A stretch of 64,000 bases of DNA, taken from assembly GCA_036898135.1 (NCBI GenBank), contig CM072512.1, positions 13,047,965-13,111,964 of the forward strand, written 5' to 3'. The stretch comes from Oncomelania hupensis (Eukaryota; Mollusca; Gastropoda; Littorinimorpha; Pomatiopsidae). Every line of letters begins with the position of its first letter. Position 1 is the stretch's first letter. Below, one piece after another: positions 12,822-61,620 of the stretch. The notes beneath the pieces were generated by a model. That model was not told the origin of the DNA and did not search any database. It worked only from the letters and a program-made list of their open reading frames with translations. A program made the translations under genes and the position numbers.

Positions 12822-12985
12822 TTTAATAGCGCACATATCTCGCAGTACTTGGCGACTCAAGGCGATACAGGATTTAACTCAAGCCGCCCGAGGCGCCAAC
12901 TTGCAGCCTTTGGGCGCATTGTAATAATGCGTCAGACAACTGAGCACAATCCTGGGCAGCCAGGGATGGGGGAGAAGGTATGTGT
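12822..12985. repeat. dispersed repeat family (also 15.4, 28.9, 44.6 kb)
   Basis: Shared blocks are CTCAAGGC, GATACAGGAT, ACTCAAGCCGCCCGAGGCGC, CTTTGGGCGCAT and CACAATCCTGGGC followed by GGGAGAAG. The copy at 15395-15570 is fullest; those at 28896-28985 and 44583-44740 are diverged. Nature unknown; the first part (TAGCGC, GAGCTGCTCAAGG) resembles LINE or SINE 3' ends. Confidence 0.65.
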
Positions 12986-13766
12986 TACGTCACTCAAGTT
13001 TGAATCCAGGCTAGCGCGGGCGAAGTGTCGGGTGACTTTCTTTACATTGAGTGTGTGTATGGGTGTATGGGTGTGTGTGTGTGTATGTGTGTGTGTGTGT
13101 GTGACTATAATATTATAGATAACCAAAAAAGACCATCAAAGGCATGGGCGCTCGCGTATCCAGATACAAGCGCCTGTGCTTGCGGATGGGTTGTTTTATC
13201 CCCTTCAGAAACGCCCATAGTGACACACACACAAAATGTCAAGAAAGGCAACGCTGTCAGCCAGAACGAGGAAACCGAAAATATGTGACAAGACAATCAT
13301 GGGAAAGCCAAACCTATACCTCCTAAAAAAGAAAAAAAACCAAACAAACTTAGTCGGGTCCTTTTGTATGATCATTTTGATACAGGTACATAAGGTAATT
13401 CTCTCCTTCCTACTATGACCACAACCCCCATCACCATTTCTACTTTCCTCAACCATCACCACTCTCCCCCACTCCTGACCCTCTCGCCCACCCTCCCCAT
13501 CACTTGAGCTACACCTCCACCTCAACCGCCATCACCATCACCACCACTCCCAGCACCACTATTACTGTTACAGGACAAACCGATATGTAGGCTACACCAG
13601 AACTGCGGGCCATCACCATAAAACGTGAACCGTTTTTTTATTTTTTTAAATTTTCTGTTAAACAGCCGAATCAGCAGTGGAAAAACAAGTTTCAATTTCA
13701 CGTTGTCATGTCACGCTGCTCCTATAGTAACATTAGCTGTCATTGGTACAGTCTAAGAAGGCGCCG

Positions 13767-13897
13767 AGGGGACAAAGAGTGTATGAAGTTATATTTTTCA
13801 TACACTCTTTGGATCGGAACAAGCACTCATAAGCATAGCATTATAGCACAGGCGCTTGTATCTGTCCAGCTTGTCCAGATACAAGCGCCTGTGCATT
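13767..13897. repeat. two adjacent hairpins
   Basis: First, CAAAGAGTGTATGAA is followed 8-10 bp later by TTCATACACTCTTTG (15-bp arms). Second, GCACAGGCGCTTGTATCTG and its exact complement, 19-bp arms with an 11-bp loop. The second motif recurs, diverged, at 13140-13185 and 8296-8335. Confidence 0.85.
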
Positions 13898-14054
13898 ATA
13901 TTTACTGCAGAAAGGCATTGAGCCAAACGACATTGGGTGGCTGAGTAAACATTATTTGTTGTAGCGGTCGTGTCTTCGTAACTGTCCCACTTCTAGGATT
14001 TCATTGTAGGTAGTTTTGAACAAGGTTTGTTTAGAAAGTGGTTGCTGACCAGTT

Positions 14055-14690
14055 GAACATTACATTACATTACATGATTATTGCTTGAGGTCCAGCGGAC
14101 TCTTCCGAGCCAAATCAGGACCAGTACAGCCGAATCAGGACCACAAAATCAAGACCACAACTTCGCTGAAAGAGGACAAGCCCCTGATCCACATAAAAGA
14201 TCTGCTGAAACAACCCCAGTGGCAACACTGAAGGCACTCCACCAACCGGTCACTTTACAATAAAGACATCCCACGCAGGGGGTGCTGAGGCTATACTCTA
14301 ATTTATCGAACCCCCGTTTACAAAAACAAAATATAATATGAACATCATTTTAAAATATCAACAAAACACATACATATAAATTGCCTACATTGGCAAATAA
14401 TAACATCATAGGATGCCCCAGTGACCACCTGGAAGAATGCGTCCAATATTTCCAAGCTGATCCAACAGACCTCATACACAAATGAGGAGTTTTGTCCCAG
14501 AAGAGTTTTCAAGAAAAAAGGTAGGCGACTGGTCTAGCGAAGAAGAAGATTGTATAGTAGATTGATAGAACAGAATAAGAATTAGAAAGAACAAAGGAGA
14601 AAGACAGCGACAGTGGGAATTTAAAGCACTAAATTTCCAGAAAGTGGGGATACTATTTATACTGAAACCCCCGGCACCCCTACGGGATGG
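14055..14690 (-). mobile_element. 700-bp retroposon family, copy B
   Basis: Antisense copy with an (ATGTA)n-type 3' tail at 14057-14075 and a small internal duplication of the CAGGACC block near the 3' end. It ends at the CCCCCGGCACCCC boundary like copy A, followed by poly-G. Reading frames in it are broken. Confidence 0.85.
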
Positions 14691-15092
14691 GGAAGAGGGT
14701 GGGGGGGGGGGGAGCAGTTGAACAAAGGAGACCAAAACAGAACTAAAACAAACAATAACTTATCATTAGTGGTTTATTGTTTATTGACAAGGAGATTCTT
14801 AATACACTATAGTGCATTTATAACTATGCACCAGAGAATCATTAACCAACAATACTTACGGACCACGCAAAAAACAACAACTGATATCAGATCAATATGT
14901 TGACAAGAATATCAAATATCTCCACACACAAAAAAACAACTCACGATTCCACGACAAAAATATTGCTGTTAATATCAAATTAAAGAGGGACGTATTAATA
15001 TGTAAAAGACAACTGGTGTCTGAATGATATGTACTCTGTAAATCAATGAACATTTTAGACAATGACCAATAATAGGCCAGTTTTCACTAAAC

Positions 15093-15205
15093 AGGCGACC
15101 TTAACGCTAATGAGTGTCAAGAGATCTATCAAGCATAGGGTGTGAGCAGGTCTTTGCCCTCTGACACTGAGATTGGGGTCAGCGTCGCTTTTGGGTGGAC
15201 TGCCT
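15093..15205. repeat. dispersed repeat, pair with 28118-28235
   Basis: Both contain GAGTGTCAA, TCTATCAAGCATAG, TGACACTGAGATTGGGGTCA and GC..GGGT. Unknown family; ORFs across it are not convincing. Confidence 0.6.
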
Positions 15206-15394
15206 CTATAAAGCTGAGCAGCAGCACGATAGGACCAAAACATCTGTTCACACAGTTATCCACACAAAAAAATCTTCCTGCTTGGACCAAACGTATCTAC
15301 ATCAAGAGAACGCTGACAAAAGAAAACTGTCTCGCAACATCAACTAAAACCAACAAACATCCCTCGAAGAGATAAGAAAACGGAGCAAAAATAT

Positions 15395-15570
15395 TCGACA
15401 TTGCGCTTTTCCAGCTCCAGAGATGCTCAAGGCGCTGGTCGATACAGGATCTGACTCAAGCCGCCCGAGGCGCCCGCCTCTAACCTTTGGGCGCATAGTC
15501 TGACGGCCTCAGACGCCCATGCACAATCCTGGGCGACCGGAGATGGGGAGAAGGGACCTAGTGTGTGCTA
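15395..15570. repeat. dispersed repeat, same family as 12822-12985
   Basis: Contains GCTCAAGGCGCTGGTCGATA, CAAGCCGCCCGAGGCGCCC, CTTTGGGCGCATAGTC and GCACAATCCTGGGCGACCGG. Confidence 0.65.
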
Positions 15571-16424
15571 GGTGCATTTGGGTAGCCGACCCTTGCCCGT
15601 CTTGGACATGAGATTTCTGGTTATTAATACGCAGTTTTCTCATTACATAATTATGGTAACATTTTCATAACAGCAAAGTATATTTACAAAAATATAGTTT
15701 TTCTCATTACATATGGTAACATTTCCAAAACATCGATATATATGCAACAACAATTTTTCAAGCATTGTGCATGCACTTATCAAAAGAAAAGGCACAAAGC
15801 TATTGCCCAAGAAGGCTTGATATGCAAAAGATATGTCAACAATATTTGATACGTGGCTTGTAAATCTGTTGAGATACAAATCTGAGATTCACAGAGAATC
15901 CAGACCCAGGAAACTCAAAAACTGTTTGGAATGAATTTTCATTATCAGTGTGCTTGGTGCACCATCTTCATCCTGATAAGTGATCCAAAGTCCAATGCTC
16001 AATTTCTCAATATTCAATGTTGCTTTCTTCTGCGCACTCTTCTTACACAGAAGAATGAAAAACAGTTAGATCCACTGTCAGGGTTGTACACAGCAGCTCA
16101 ATGCCTATGTGAATAGCACTCTTAGGTTATCCCACATTTTGCTGGCTGCGGGCTATTTATAGCTTGCCTACACCCTCCCTTTCAGTGAAAGGATAGGAAA
16201 GAAGAGCACTGGCAAAGCTATTTATAGCTAGCCTGGCTGAACTAGCTTCAAAACCTAAAAGCTTTGGTTGAGTCGGTGTGTGTACACTTCTAAAAACAAA
16301 GAAGAGGTATTCATAGCATTGATCTTTTTTGAGGTTCTTTTTTTGTTCTGAGGGATGTGTGGGAATTTGGAAGGTTCTATTTACGATTTCTTGGCCTGTT
16401 GTACTGGCTGCATGTAAAGGTGGA

Positions 16425-16540
16425 AAAGGTGACCCCGTAACCTTGCGGTCGTTGGAGAGGGATGCGCCTGGGACCTCCATTTTCTCTAGGCCAGCTTAAT
16501 GAGGGCGGTGCCTATCTCCTCTCCCTCCCTGCTTTACCTT
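16425..16540. repeat. dispersed repeat, diverged copy of 5195-5290 family
   Basis: Contains GTAACCTTGCGGTCGTTGGA and AGGCCAGCTTAATGAGGGCG then the CTCTCCCTCCCTGCTTTACC extension seen at 27.9 kb. Confidence 0.55.
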
Positions 16541-16737
16541 CCCCAGTTCTAAACAGATCCAGGGACCCATTCACGGCCAGCTGGGTGAACTGGGATGTCC
16601 CGTGCGCTTATTTCAATCTGTGCTGTCTGGTGTTTGCCTTCCAAGCACGGTCACCAGCCCAAGTACTAATCCCTGCCTATGCTGCATAAACTGTAACATT
16701 GCTAGCGCGTGACCAGATCACTACACCACTCTCAATT

Positions 16738-17352
16738 AGTTATTCATTGCTTACAGGGTCCAGCGGACTGCAAAGAGCCCAATCAGGACCACAAAATCAA
16801 GACCATTTGGTTGAAAGAGGACTCACTCCTGATCTGTATGAAAGATCTGTTGGAACAACCCTAGTGGTAACACTGAAGGCACTCCACCAGCTGGTCACTT
16901 TACAATAAAGGCACTCCATGCAGAGGACGGTGAGGCTATACTCTAATTTATCGACCCTTGGTTACAAAAACAAAATAGAATATAAACATCATTATAAAAT
17001 ATCAACAAAACACATACATATAAAATGCCTACAATGCTAAATAATAATATCATAGGGAGCCCTAGTGACCATTTGGCAGAAAGCATCCAATATACCCAAG
17101 CTGGTCCAAAAGACCTTATACACAAACGAGGAGTTTTGGAAGAGTTTTCAAGAAAAAAGGTAGGTGACTGGTCTAGCGAAGAAGATAGTATAGTAGATTG
17201 ATAAACAGAGTAGAAATGAAAAAGAACAAAGGAGAAAAACAGTAACAGTGGGAATTTGAAGCACTAAATTTCCAGAAAGTGGGGATGCTCGGCCTAGCCT
17301 GAACCTTATTTCATAGCCTATTGCTGTCAACTGCCCGTTCAAACTTTTTTTT
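16738..17352 (-). mobile_element. 700-bp retroposon family, copy C (variant 5' end)
   Basis: Antisense copy. Its sense 5' end is GGGCAGTTGACAGCAATAGG and GGCCGAGCATCCCC, not the CCGGGGGTTTCAG form of copies A, B and F. Copy E at 20.0 kb has the same end, so this is a subfamily. An A/T homopolymer marks its 5' border. Confidence 0.8.
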
Positions 17353-17359
17353 TTTTTTG

Positions 17360-18312
17360 GGCCATTTGGCAGAAGGCGTCCAATATTGCCAGGCTGACCC
17401 AACAGACCTCATACACAAATGAAGGGTTTTGGAAGAGTTCTCAAGAAAAAAGGTTTTGATTGATTGATTTATTATTGCTTTAGGTCCAGCGGACTCTTCC
17501 GAGCCAAATCAGGACCGGACAACCCCCGATCCGCATAAAAGATCTGTTGAAACAACCCCAGTGGGAAAATTGAATGCCCTCCACCGGCCTGTCACTTTAC
17601 AATAAAGACATCCCACGCGAGGGACGGCTGAGGGTTGACCTCAACTACGCGAACTCCCCGATTACAAAAACAAAATAGAATACAAACATCATTATAAATC
17701 ATCAACAAAAAACATACATATAAAATGCCTATAGTGCTAAATAGTACATTCATAGGAAGCCCTAGTGACCACCCGGCAGAAAGCGTCCAACATTCCCAAG
17801 CTGATCCAACAGACCTCATACACAAACAAGGAGTCTTGTCCAGGAAGAGTTTTCAAGAAAAAAGGTAGGTCATTGATCTAGCGAAGAAGAAGATAGTATA
17901 GCAGAGTGGAAGGACAGATCGGGAATGGGAAAGAGCAAATGAGGAAGTTTGAATTTAAAGCACTAAATTTCCAGAAAGTGGGGATACTATTTATACTGAA
18001 ACCCCCGGCACTCCAACGGGGGGAACTGTTGCCGCAGTTAATTTGTCATGCCTACAAAGGCAAGACAGGTTTTCAACTGGGGCTTTCACTGTACCCTTTA
18101 TAGGTTAGAACAATCTACAGTGGCAAGATTGCTCATGACCCCAAGGGGTAAGAAAAAAGGTAGGTGACTGGTTTACCGAAGAAGATTGTACAGCGAACAG
18201 ATTAGGAATGAGAAATAACAAAGAAGAAAGACAGCGACAGTGGGAATTTAAAGCACTAAATTTCCAAAAAACATTAATAGGGATACTATTTGTACAGAAA
18301 CCCCCGGCATCC
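17360..18312 (-). mobile_element. 700-bp retroposon family, outer copy, interrupted
   Basis: Two segments, 17360-17454 and 18150-18312, are collinear parts of one antisense copy, split by the inner copy at 17455-18149. Each side carries AAGAAAAAAGGT. Its 3' part (sense) is missing where it meets copy C. Confidence 0.85.
17455..18149 (-). mobile_element. 700-bp retroposon family, complete inner copy
   Basis: 695 bp bounded by a 12-bp target duplication (17443-17454 and 18150-18161). In sense orientation it starts ACCCCTTGGGGTCATGAGC and ends GGACCTAAAGCAATAAATCA with an (ATCA)n tail. An open frame of 77 codons at 17592-17825 matches the one in copy F. Same 5' terminus as copy F, hence full length. 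Confidence 0.92.
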
Positions 18313-19710
18313 CCACTGAGTACCACTCTCAATGCAGAAACTGTATAACAGGAAACACACCTTATAAAGGGACTGAATTTCTTCTCAAACTGTGTACACT
18401 CTTATTTGAGAGCTTTGGCCTCAATGATACAGTGTAAAACTCTCCTATGATCATAACTTCCTAGTGTAAACACAAACCAAAAAGGAACTCAAGACTCATT
18501 TCAAGTTGTTGGGCATGATGTACGCCCAGTTTGTGTATGCTTTGTGCAACCCTGACAGTGTAGCATGCCACTGCAATCATGCACACAGAAATTCTCATCG
18601 CTTGTCCGAAGTACAGTCAACAAAACAATCATGTCAACTAACTACAACTGTACATAAAAAACAAAACAAACAAACTTAGAGAATATTGCAAAACTGCCAG
18701 ACAAAAAAATAATGGCCATTTTGTATGTGTATAATTTAACTGTGAAAGAGTCCTTGTGCATTTAGCATGAACATCAATCTTAAACCCTGTGATGATACAC
18801 AACACTTGGCCCATATTGATTAAACTGCATCACCATCACTAACATCATCATCAATCACCTGCACAAGCTGCATAAACTCTTCACCATAGCCATCATCATC
18901 ACCATAACTGACCATTAGCACCACAGTAATCATCAACAAAAACTTCGTAATCACATTGCTATCATCGCTTTTACCATCATAATAATCGTCACTATCACCA
19001 TCAATTTCCTCCTCCTCCTCCTCACCATTATATAATTCAGCTTCATTCACAAGCCAAGAGATCGAATCTGATTAAACGGTCTGGATAAAATAAATATACT
19101 GAATAGAATACTATACAGGTCTAACTCTTTTACGTACAGAGCCGTAGCATATAAGTTCACAGATGTGTGTGTATGTGTCATATCCCTCACCCCTGAACTC
19201 ACACACACACACACACAATCAAATAACCTCAAATATTCATGAGCAATAAAAAGTGTCTACCCAAATCACATACATAAACAAATATAAATACGTAAAAATA
19301 AATCAATCAAATAGCTAATACCACAACGCGGAAATACCACAGTACAATTTTGATTGAATCAAGGGAAGTAATTTACATCTGTTTTCAATTATTTTGCTCA
19401 AAATCAATGCTAAAACCTCTGTGGTGTAATAAAGGTGTATATACACAAAATTCACCTACCTGATCCATTTTGATTATTTAAAAACTGAAGGAAAAAAATA
19501 TCCAAAATCAATTTCTAGTGAGGCATGCACAAACAATAATTAATTTTAGTTTTACATGAAATAAATACAATGTGAAAAAAAAAAAGAACAAATTGCACAG
19601 ATGCAACATCGAAGGCACACATTTGTGGCATTGTGCCAAACACTTCACAAGAAAAACAGTAACAATTAAAAAAAGCAGAGTATCCAACAGAGTATATATA
19701 TATAACTCAA
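18312..19710. other. no gene recognised
   Basis: AT-rich sequence. An acidic frame at 18820-19050 (minus) is a by-product of CAT/CCT trinucleotide runs. A (CA)n run lies at 19199-19219. Confidence 0.5.
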
Positions 19711-19712
19711 TA

Positions 19713-19714
19713 TT

Positions 19715-19799
<85 letters not shown>
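19713..19799. repeat. (CT)n(AT)n microsatellite
   Basis: About 47 bp of CT then about 30 bp of AT. Source of spurious frames. Confidence 0.95.
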
Positions 19800-19800
<1 letters not shown>

Positions 19801-20011
19801 ACACTCCCTCCCGCTCTCTCACAATAAGAAAAAATAAATAAACAACACCCCTTTCCCACCCCCTCCCCCCACCTTTCCCCCATGAAAAAAAAGGAAAGAA
19901 AGAAAAGAGAAAAGAAATACTGCTTGGATAAACGATTCCAACAACCACAGGTTTAAAAACAAGGAGCATATCCCAAAGGTACTAGGTCGGCCTAGGTAGG
20001 TAGTTAGTTTT

Positions 20012-20597
20012 TCATTGCTTACAAGGTCCAGGGGACTGCAAAGAGCCCAATCAGGACAACAAAATCAAGACCACAACTTGGTTGAAAGAGGACTCACTCC
20101 TGATCCGTATAAAAGATCTGCTGAAACAACCCTAGTGGTAGCAATGAAGGCACTCCACCAGCTGGTCACTGAGGCAATACTCTAATTTATCAAACCCCCG
20201 TTTACAAAAAACAAAATAGAATATAAACATCATTATAAAATATCAACAAAGCACGTACATATAAAATGTCTACATTGCTAAATAATAATATTAAGGAAGC
20301 CCTAGTGACCATTTGGCAGAAAGCGTCCAATATACCCAAGCTGGTCCAAAAGACCTTATACACAAATGAGGAGTTTTGGAAGAGTTTTCAAGAAAAAAGG
20401 TAGGTGACCGGTCTAGCGAAGAAGATAGTATAGCAGATTGATAGACTAGTGTAGGAATGAGAAAGAACAAAGGAGAAAAACAGTGACAGTGGGAATTTGA
20501 AGCACTACATTTCCAGAAAGTGGGGATGCTCGGCCTAGCCTGAACCTTATTTCATAGCCTATTGCTGTCAACTGCCCGTACAAATTTTTTTTTTTTT
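20012..20597 (-). mobile_element. 700-bp retroposon family, copy E (variant 5' end)
   Basis: Antisense copy, same subfamily as copy C (sense 5' end GGGCAGTTGACAGCAATAGG with a neighbouring A run). It lacks the ATGTCTTTATTGTAAAG block through an internal deletion near 20170. Confidence 0.8.
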
Positions 20598-20895
20598 AAA
20601 TCAGGCACTGTGTCTGCTGGAGCCTATATAAAAAACCACCCAAGAAATTATGGTTTCCTAGAATGGTCACTTGCACCCATAAAAATGATTTCAACAAACC
20701 CCTCGCGACATACATATATATAAATATAATAATAATCATGATATGTAAGAATGAGCACAGAAACTTGGCCCATCTGTCTCGCAAGTCAGATCAATGATAA
20801 CAACTGAGTACAGACAAAATAAATATACAGAAATCTTCTTTGGCTTTGACTTCAGATATCTATCTATCTAGTGCAGTTTATATTAAATTTCCTGA

Positions 20896-20899
<4 letters not shown>

Positions 20900-20948
<49 letters not shown>
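20900..20948. repeat. (CT)n microsatellite
   Basis: Pure dinucleotide run ending in a short (CA)n at 20950-20965. Confidence 0.95.
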
Positions 20949-20951
<3 letters not shown>

Positions 20952-20989
20952 CACACACACACACAAAACCTTCCCTTCATAACCTTATG

Positions 20990-21480
20990 CACATGAGAAG
21001 AACATGTTCTACCGGTGGCTGCCGGTGAAGTTTCGCATTCAATTCAAGGTCTGCGTTTTGGCTTTTCGGTTCTTTGAAGGCACACTACCATCCTACCTAG
21101 CCAGTGCACTTGTAGCCTATAAACCAACTCGGGCACTACGTTCTTTGTCTGAACGTCTTTTGACAGCGCCACGCCGAAATATGAAAACTTTCGGAGAACG
21201 TGCATTTTCTTTTGCTGCGCCTACTCTCTGGAATTTGCTGCCGGCAAACATGAGAGGCGTACCTGACTTGGCGACATTCAAATCGCAACTGAAAACGTAT
21301 CTGTTCAAGCTTGCATTCAAATAATTATTATTATTATTGTTTTTTTTTTTTTTATTGTAATGTTATGTCATATGTGTTGTAATGACATGATGTACAATGG
21401 ATGAATGCGAGTGGGTGCGCAATGAGTCACAATGTGAGATTTGCGCGATATAAGTACCATTCATTATTATTATTATTATT
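20990..21480 (+). mobile_element. LINE 3' fragment
   Basis: The frame 21004-21324 encodes the C-terminal end of a LINE RT-bearing protein: WLPVKFRIQFKVCVLAFRFF, LPSYLASALV, TFGERAFSFAAPTLWNLLPA and FKSQLKTYLFKLAF, then a stop. A 3' UTR follows with TGCGCGATATAAGTACCATT and an (ATT)n tail. This C-terminal motif set is typical of CR1/L2/Jockey-like LINEs. 5' truncated. Confidence 0.85.
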
Positions 21481-21690
21481 AAAATCACTAAACAAATTTT
21501 TGTCAACATTATTTGCAAACTTGACCATGCCTCAACACTCAATCGATCAATCAATTTATCAAACATTTGTCTATTCACTTGATTAGGTGAAACTGGATAG
21601 TTTAAATTAACAAGAATGAAAATATAATCCAAACACTAAGAGAAAGAACAGTTGAATAAACCCACCAAAAAATTCACTGTAGCAGTCATG

Positions 21691-21758
<68 letters not shown>

Positions 21759-21846
21759 CGTAAAAATGTGTTCATTTAAGATTTTTATATGGAAAGTTAC
21801 TATTATTATTATTATTCTTGTTGTTATTATTATAATTATTCTTAAC

Positions 21847-21920
<74 letters not shown>

Positions 21921-21932
21921 TTATTATTATCA
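21691..21932. repeat. (AAT)n and (ATT)n tracts
   Basis: Two long trinucleotide runs (21691-21757 and 21850-21932) of opposite polarity, able to pair as a hairpin around 90 bp of other sequence. Ile or Tyr homopolymer frames here are artefacts. Confidence 0.95.
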
Positions 21933-22320
21933 ATTTAATATGGTTAAAACTAAGAACTGAAAAAACAAAACAAAATGATATCGCATTTCAATGTTCTTAT
22001 CTTTACAATTACATTACAAGATATTTTCTACTTTTTTTTGTGTGCTTGTTTTTCAGTAAACAGTTTGGGTATTAGGTAAATAAAATCACAATTTGTCAAA
22101 AACAGATGTTTGTTACAATTCTTGAATCATATAAAAGAATGTCACTTCTAACAGCAACAACAACAGCAGAAGCAGCAACAGCAACATAAATCACACGTTA
22201 AAAAAATTTGCGTTCACTCACAATTCTTGTATCAGATATGATATCAAGAAAGATTACGCCTCCCAAACAGTTCTTATAATTGTAATTAAGTAAATGAAAA
22301 AAAAAAATGTGTGGGCTAAA

Positions 22321-22326
22321 TTTATT
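22321..22326 (-). promoter_or_regulatory. putative polyadenylation signal AATAAA
   Basis: On the minus strand AATAAA lies 171 nt downstream of the receptor stop codon. It is a plausible 3' UTR end. AT-rich sequence makes chance occurrence possible. Confidence 0.4.
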
Positions 22327-22496
22327 TTAAAAAAAGAAAAGATGTCTCTGGCTGGTACAGAATAGAACAACCCCCTTAGATGTTTACTGAGCATAGCCAA
22401 GTATAATGTATTTAGGTTAGTATATTAAAGCCCTGTAATGAAAAGTGCAGAGGAGGGCAAAAACAAACACAACTCAAGCATTCACACACAACATCA

Positions 22497-59248
<36,752 letters not shown>

Positions 59249-59264
59249 CTGTAACAGTAACCTC

Positions 59265-60130
59265 CCATTGTCATCTTGTCTTAACAGTAACCTCCCATTG
59301 TCATCTTGTCTTAACAGTAACCCCTCACTAGGCTAACTGAAATCACCCACTGTAACACTGCATAACACTAATCACCCACTAGGCTAACCAAAATCACCCA
59401 CTGTAACACTTTGTAACAGTAATCACCCACTAGGCTAACTGAGTCACCCATTGTAACGCTGTGTAACAGTAGTCACCCGCTGTAACAATGAACCATTCAC
59501 CATAACGCACTGTAGCACTATTCTCCATTATAATCGTAATCATCCACAATAACTCTCTGTACAAATATTCACCTATTGTAATAGTAATCATCCACTGTAA
59601 CAATCAGCCACTGCAACAGTAATCACCCACTGAAACTTTCTGTAATCACTCACTAAACACGCTGTAGCAGAATCAACTGGCCAAACTAACACTCTGCAAA
59701 GATATCACACACTGTAAACGTTACTCACTTAACCATTTCAAAGTAAACACCCACTGAAACAATCACCCACTGCAACAATAATCACCCACTGAAACTTTCT
59801 GTAAATCACTCACTGAACACCCTGTAGCAGTAATCAACTGGCCACAATAACACTCTGTTAAGATATCGCACACTGTAAATGTTACCCACTGAAACATTGT
59901 AAAGTTATCACCCACTGAAACACCCAGTCATAATAACCACCCGTCATTGTAACACTCAGTCATAATAATCACCCATCATTGTAACACCCCCTCCTACTAA
60001 TCACCCACTTTTAACAACCTGTCATAATAATCACCCACTGTAACACCCAGTCATAAAATTCACCCATTGTAACACCCAGTAATAATAATAACCCGAACAC
60101 TCAGTCATAAAAATTCACCCACTGTTAATA
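59265..60130. repeat. degenerate tandem array of CACCCACTGTAACAC
   Basis: AATCACCCACTGTAACAC, CCAGTCATAATAATCACCCA and variants repeat about every 25-45 bp. It starts just upstream (gene sense) of the DB1a acceptor. The array resumes at 61150-61330. Confidence 0.9.
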
Positions 60131-60139
60131 CCAATAATA

Positions 60140-61040
60140 ACTAGAAAGGCAAAGCCCATATGACTCACATGCTCCTTATGGAACTCGCAATATTTAACAT
60201 GAAAATGACTGCCCAGAAAAAAAGCTAAATGTAACAGTGGCATTAAAATGCAAAGTAAATACTGACTCTGATCTTTCTATGCTCTTGACCTTGAGATGAC
60301 CTTGACCTCTGGCTTTAAATACACGAATATACTATCAAATAAACAACAGCAAAAGTTGTATTATACCCAAAACAATGGTGATCTTGGGATGACCTTGACA
60401 TTCAGTGACTTTGATATGAACTTGACCTTCTAGTGACCTCTCATGCATGTCTGATCAAATAACCCAATGCTGTTGCATACTATGGGTTTAAAAAAACAGC
60501 CATTCCACTGAACGATGATCTATTTTTTTGTAATTTTCTTTAAAGTCAAAAATGACCTTGACCTTCAAGATCAATGCAAAATCGGAACACATATGAAAGA
60601 TCAATCTATCATCTCTAAATACAACAAGTTTGGACTTTATATCTCTCATAGTTTAGGGTCAAGGTCACTTCAAAGTAAATATATTAAACAACTTTGGACA
60701 GCTCCAGTGACCTTGACCTTGTAGTGAGGTTAACTAAATGTGCAAAGTATGTGTGTCTTATTGATATCTATCATGCATCAAAGAATCATAAGTTCAATAT
60801 TAATTACTTCTTTTTTTTAAGTGAAATTTTGTGAAAATTTTTTTTTTAACTCTGTGACCTTGACCTTAAAATGAAGTCCTTCATTCATTGATCATGTATA
60901 AGGTCTCATGGGTATACACCGCCTTACCATGTTTGGTTGTGATATTTGAAATAGGCACTGACAAACGGCGGACAGCATACAGATAGATGGACAGACATAT
61001 TTTTTTAAAATTTCATTTTTGGACTATTTAGGACTCACTT
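60140..61040. repeat. dispersed element rich in TGACCTTGACCTT, second copy
   Basis: Longer copy of 41690-42370. TGACCTTGACCTT occurs in at least four places, and once inverted (GGTCAAGGTCAC). Followed by a G-rich run at 61070-61123. It sits between two parts of the CACCCACTGTAACAC array. Confidence 0.85.
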
Positions 61041-61149
61041 TGCACAAATTTGCAAAAATCTGGATTGGGGAGGGGCGGGGAGGATAGGGGTGGGAGAAGG
61101 GGATGGATGAGGGGGGGGGGGGGTGAGTACATACTTCCATTGCTCTCTG

Positions 61150-61330
61150 CATGTGAATCAATAATACTAATTACCTACTGGAACACCCAGACATAAAATT
61201 CACCCATTGTAACACCTAATCAAAACATTTACCCACTGTAACACCCTGGCATAAAATTTACCCACTGTAACAACCAGTCATAAAAGTCACCCGCTGGAAC
61301 ACCCAGTCATAATAATCACCCACTACAAGT
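61150..61330. repeat. continuation of CACCCACTGTAACAC array
   Basis: Same unit as 59265-60130. Followed at 61380-61620 by four copies of a roughly 60-bp unit with TATAAAACTCCTTGAATTTA and AAAATCAACACTCAACTTGG. Confidence 0.88.
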
Positions 61331-61379
61331 ACTCATTGGTGATTTAAAACAACTAGGGGCTGACCAACACAGAATATAA

Positions 61380-61620
61380 AACTCCTTGAATTTATTTACT
61401 AAACAAAAATCAACAATCAACTTGGGACTGTCTGACACAGATTATAAAACTCCTTGAATTTATTTATCAAAGGAAAATCAACACTCAACTTGGCTGTCCA
61501 ACAAAGAATATAAAACTCCTTGAATTTATTTACTAAAGGAAAATCAACACTCAACTTGAGACTGTCAAACACAGAATATAAAACTCCTTGAATTCATTTA
61601 ATGAAGGAAAATCAACACTA
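61380..61620. repeat. tandem repeat, about 60-bp unit, four copies
   Basis: Units carry ACACAGAATATAAAACTCCT, TGAATTTATTTACTAAAGGA and AAATCAACACTCAACTTG. Confidence 0.85.

Noticed and set aside
18820..19050. Acidic ORF on the minus strand (Asp/Glu-rich)
   Set aside because: It follows CAT/CCT trinucleotide runs; no splice or promoter context and no recognisable domain.
21652..21960. Long Ile/Tyr-rich frames
   Set aside because: Pure (AAT)n/(ATT)n artefacts; the same applies at 34.1-34.4, 51.5-51.7, 53.2-53.5 and 58.3-58.5 kb.
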